Source: an uncultured Clostridia bacterium
GTDB lineage: Bacteria > Bacillota > Clostridia > UMGS1810
Reading direction: 5' to 3'
DNA: 8,744 bases
Assembly (NCBI GenBank): GCA_937959315.1
Contig: CALGRC010000053.1
Span: 1-8,744 of the forward strand
The position numbers and the translations under genes are program-made. This document shows positions 7,470 to 8,744 of the stretch, piece by piece. Positions within the stretch are counted from its first letter, which is position 1. Every line of letters begins with the position of its first letter. The notes beneath the pieces were generated by a model. That model was given only the letters and a program-made list of their open reading frames with translations, was not told the DNA's origin and searched no databases.

Positions 7470-7494
7470 GGAAAATTTTGGTCAAACCTTTTCC
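7470..7494 (-). other. Possible hairpin in the pgk leader
   Basis: GGAAAA (7489-7494, minus strand) can pair with TTTTCC (7470-7475), with an inner GGT-TTG-ACC mini-hairpin. It lies just downstream of the expected pgk transcription start. It may influence leader stability. It is weak and AT-rich, with no T-tract, so it is not a terminator. Confidence 0.3.
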
Positions 7495-7501
7495 ATCCCA
7501 T

Positions 7502-7530
7502 ATTGTACCCCAAATGGTTCCAATTTGCAA
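7502..7530 (-). promoter_or_regulatory. Candidate sigma-A promoter of pgk
   Basis: On the minus strand, TTGCAA (7525-7530) and TACAAT (7502-7507) are separated by 17 bp. A better -35 (TTGACT, 7530-7535) is present but would give a 22-bp spacer. The start would be near 7495, giving a leader of about 54 nt. The -10 region shares TGGGGTACAATA exactly with the NSS-transporter promoter. Confidence 0.65.
7511..7527. repeat. Imperfect 17-bp palindrome inside the pgk promoter spacer (candidate operator)
   Basis: CAAATGGTTCCAATTTG has matching outer five base pairs (CAAAT/ATTTG) and six of eight pairs overall. It overlaps the end of the -35 box and most of the spacer, a position where a bound protein would block RNA polymerase. 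No regulator is encoded nearby and it matches no operator I can name. Confidence 0.3.
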
Positions 7531-7546
7531 GTCAAAAAACAAATTT

Positions 7547-8419
7547 TTAACAAACTTCCCCGTCTTTTGGCTTTAGGTAAATCACCCCAATCGCACCCGG
7601 CCCTGTATGCACGCCTACGCACGCGCCGATCGGCGCTGTGACAATCTTTTCCACACCAGCACGTTCTCTGAGAAGCTGTGCCATTTCCTCCGCCTTTTCC
7701 GGCGCATTGGCGGTGACAATCCCAACCAGTTGGTTTTCCATATGGCCGGCCCGCCCCATGATGTGCTCCACCATCTTGGGATACAGCTTTTTGCGCCCGC
7801 GTACCTTGTCGCGGTTCATCACCAGCCCATCCTCAATCGCCAGTATTGGCCGGATATCCAGCACATCAGCCACCATTTTGGCCGCCGGGCTGATACGCCC
7901 GCCTTTTTGCAGATAATCGAGCGTATCTACCGTAAACAAAACCTCCGTCCTGGAAAATTTATCTTCTAAAAATGCGACAAGTTCTTCCATAGACGCCCCG
8001 TTCTGCAAAAGCTTTGCTGCTTCCAGCACCCACATGCCATAGCCATAGGTAAAATTCATGCTATCCAATATGGTGATATCCGCCGTCCCCTCTTCTTCCA
8101 GCAATAGCTGCTTTGCCAGGTTCGCGCTCTGGAACGTCCCGCTGCCCCTGGACGAAATTGGGACATATAAAATAGCATACTCCCCGCTGTACTTCCGGAA
8201 AGCGTCCATATGCTCAGCCACAGTAACCTGTGCAGTTTTGGCCGCGCCAGAAAACTGCCGCTGCTTTTCATAAAACTCTGCCGCACCCATTTCCACCTGG
8301 TCTAAGTAAGATTCTTCGCCAAACACAATGTGTATGGGAATGACATGGATATCATATTGTTTTGCCAAATCCAGCGAAATATCCGACGCACTGTCGGTCA
8401 TCAATTTGATTTTTTTCAT
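7547..8419 (-). CDS. DegV family (fatty-acid-binding, FakB-like) protein
   Basis: Family members bind a single fatty acid. The FakB members present it to the kinase FakA for phosphorylation and entry into phospholipid synthesis. The 290 residues fit the family. Visible motifs: LMTDSASDIS (6-15), KTAQVT (61-66, the position of the usual TSQPS element, with Thr62 kept but altered around it), ISSRGSGTFQSA (88-99), LDYLQKGGRIS (167-177), the K/R-rich KVRGRKK (205-211), and HTGPGAIGVIY (271-281) with the conserved His271. The start at 8419 was chosen because AAGGAG lies 7 nt upstream. A GTG two codons earlier is too close to that site. The gene follows the methyltransferase gene after 20 nt, so they probably share a transcript. 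No clear terminator follows, so read-through into pgk is possible. Whether it is a true FakB partner cannot be told here because no fakA is in view. Confidence 0.92.
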   Translation of the reverse strand: MKKIKLMTDSASDISLDLAKQYDIHVIPIHIVFGEESYLDQVEMGAAEFYEKQRQFSGAAKTAQVTVAEHMDAFRKYSGEYAILYVPISSRGSGTFQSANLAKQLLLEEEGTADITILDSMNFTYGYGMWVLEAAKLLQNGASMEELVAFLEDKFSRTEVLFTVDTLDYLQKGGRISPAAKMVADVLDIRPILAIEDGLVMNRDKVRGRKKLYPKMVEHIMGRAGHMENQLVGIVTANAPEKAEEMAQLLRERAGVEKIVTAPIGACVGVHTGPGAIGVIYLKPKDGEVC

Positions 8420-8439
8420 GGCCACACTCCTTATTGGGT

Positions 8440-8744
8440 CTACCAGTCATATTGCGTCAGCGCCCCGGCAGTCTGAAGCGACGAAAAACCCGTCTGCCGC
8501 AGCGCTTCGTATAATACCACCGCCACTGCGTTGGACAAATTCAAACTGCGCGCCTCGGATATCATCGGGATGCGGATACAGCTTTCCGGATGGCTTTTGA
8601 GCAGCGCTTCGTCCAAGCCTTTTGTCTCTTTCCCAAACACCAGGAAATCTCCTTCCCGGTAAGATGCCTCATCATGCCGGTGCAGCGCTTTGGTAGTGGA
8701 AAAGAAAAACCTGCCTTCTTTATGTTGCGCAAAAAAATCATCGA
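8440..8744 (-). CDS. trmL: SPOUT tRNA (cytidine/uridine-34 2'-O)-methyltransferase, 5' end outside window
   Basis: The C-terminal 101 residues of a TrmL (YibK/CspR-type) methyltransferase, which 2'-O-methylates the wobble base of tRNA-Leu using S-adenosylmethionine. The frame enters from the right edge and ends with TAG at 8440-8442. The SPOUT trefoil-knot motifs are clear: LVFGKETKGL, CIRIPM and RSLNLSNAVAVVLYEALRQ, which bind AdoMet and form the knot. The N-terminal third is missing from the window, so catalytic Arg cannot be checked. It lies 20 nt upstream of the DegV gene. The gene name rests on these motifs and could be another TrmL-like SPOUT member. Confidence 0.9.
   Translation of the reverse strand, partial: DDFFAQHKEGRFFFSTTKALHRHDEASYREGDFLVFGKETKGLDEALLKSHPESCIRIPMISEARSLNLSNAVAVVLYEALRQTGFSSLQTAGALTQYDW

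Noticed and set aside
7530..7549. T-rich stretch after degV and the AATTTG/CAAATT repeat as a terminator
   Set aside because: The weak AT stem is not followed by a T-tract. The T run precedes rather than follows the second arm.
6179..7576. A 465-codon open frame on the plus strand opposite pgk
   Set aside because: Antisense to pgk with every motif explained on the minus strand. Composition is typical of a shadow frame.

Overview
All eight genes in this window read on the minus strand, so transcription runs from the right edge to the left. The window looks like the chromosome of a Bacillota member, most likely a Clostridia-type gut or anaerobic lineage. The reasons are strong AGGAGG-type ribosome binding sites, sigma-A promoters with 17-bp spacers, a pgk-tpiA-gpmI cluster using cofactor-independent phosphoglycerate mutase, a DegV-family fatty-acid-binding protein, an 11-TM bacterial NSS transporter, and roughly balanced base composition. 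The exact taxon cannot be read from this sequence, nor can the presence or absence of an outer membrane.

Region by region, right to left: (1) 8744-7547 holds the 3' part of a SPOUT tRNA methyltransferase (TrmL type) followed after 20 nt by a DegV protein, probably co-transcribed. (2) 7546-3852 is a glycolytic unit. A promoter upstream of pgk drives pgk, then an intrinsic terminator hairpin lies between pgk and tpiA, then come tpiA and gpmI (10 nt apart), ending in a strong terminator. Together these enzymes convert 1,3-bisphosphoglycerate to 2-phosphoglycerate and interconvert the triose phosphates. gap and eno are not adjacent. (3) 3838-2403 is a single-gene unit with its own promoter encoding a sodium-dependent NSS-family transporter with a GTG start. 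(4) 2402-1 starts with a near-consensus promoter bracketed by a perfect 9-bp inverted repeat. It drives a two-gene (or longer) operon of a TolC-like protein and a lipoprotein membrane-fusion adaptor that runs off the left edge. The inner-membrane pump is presumably beyond the edge.

The most unusual part is the tripartite-efflux pair. The TolC-like protein keeps both helix-turn-helix tip regions, but its segments corresponding to the outer-membrane beta-barrel are shortened, especially in the second repeat. The adaptor has a lipobox, a split lipoyl domain, a canonical RLS tip motif and a very long symmetric helical hairpin (about 110 residues per arm). If the host is a monoderm, this would be a TolC-type conduit without an ordinary outer-membrane barrel. 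Other points worth checking are the internal terminator in the glycolytic operon, the palindromes at two promoters, and an identical 12-bp -10 region shared by the pgk and NSS-transporter promoters.
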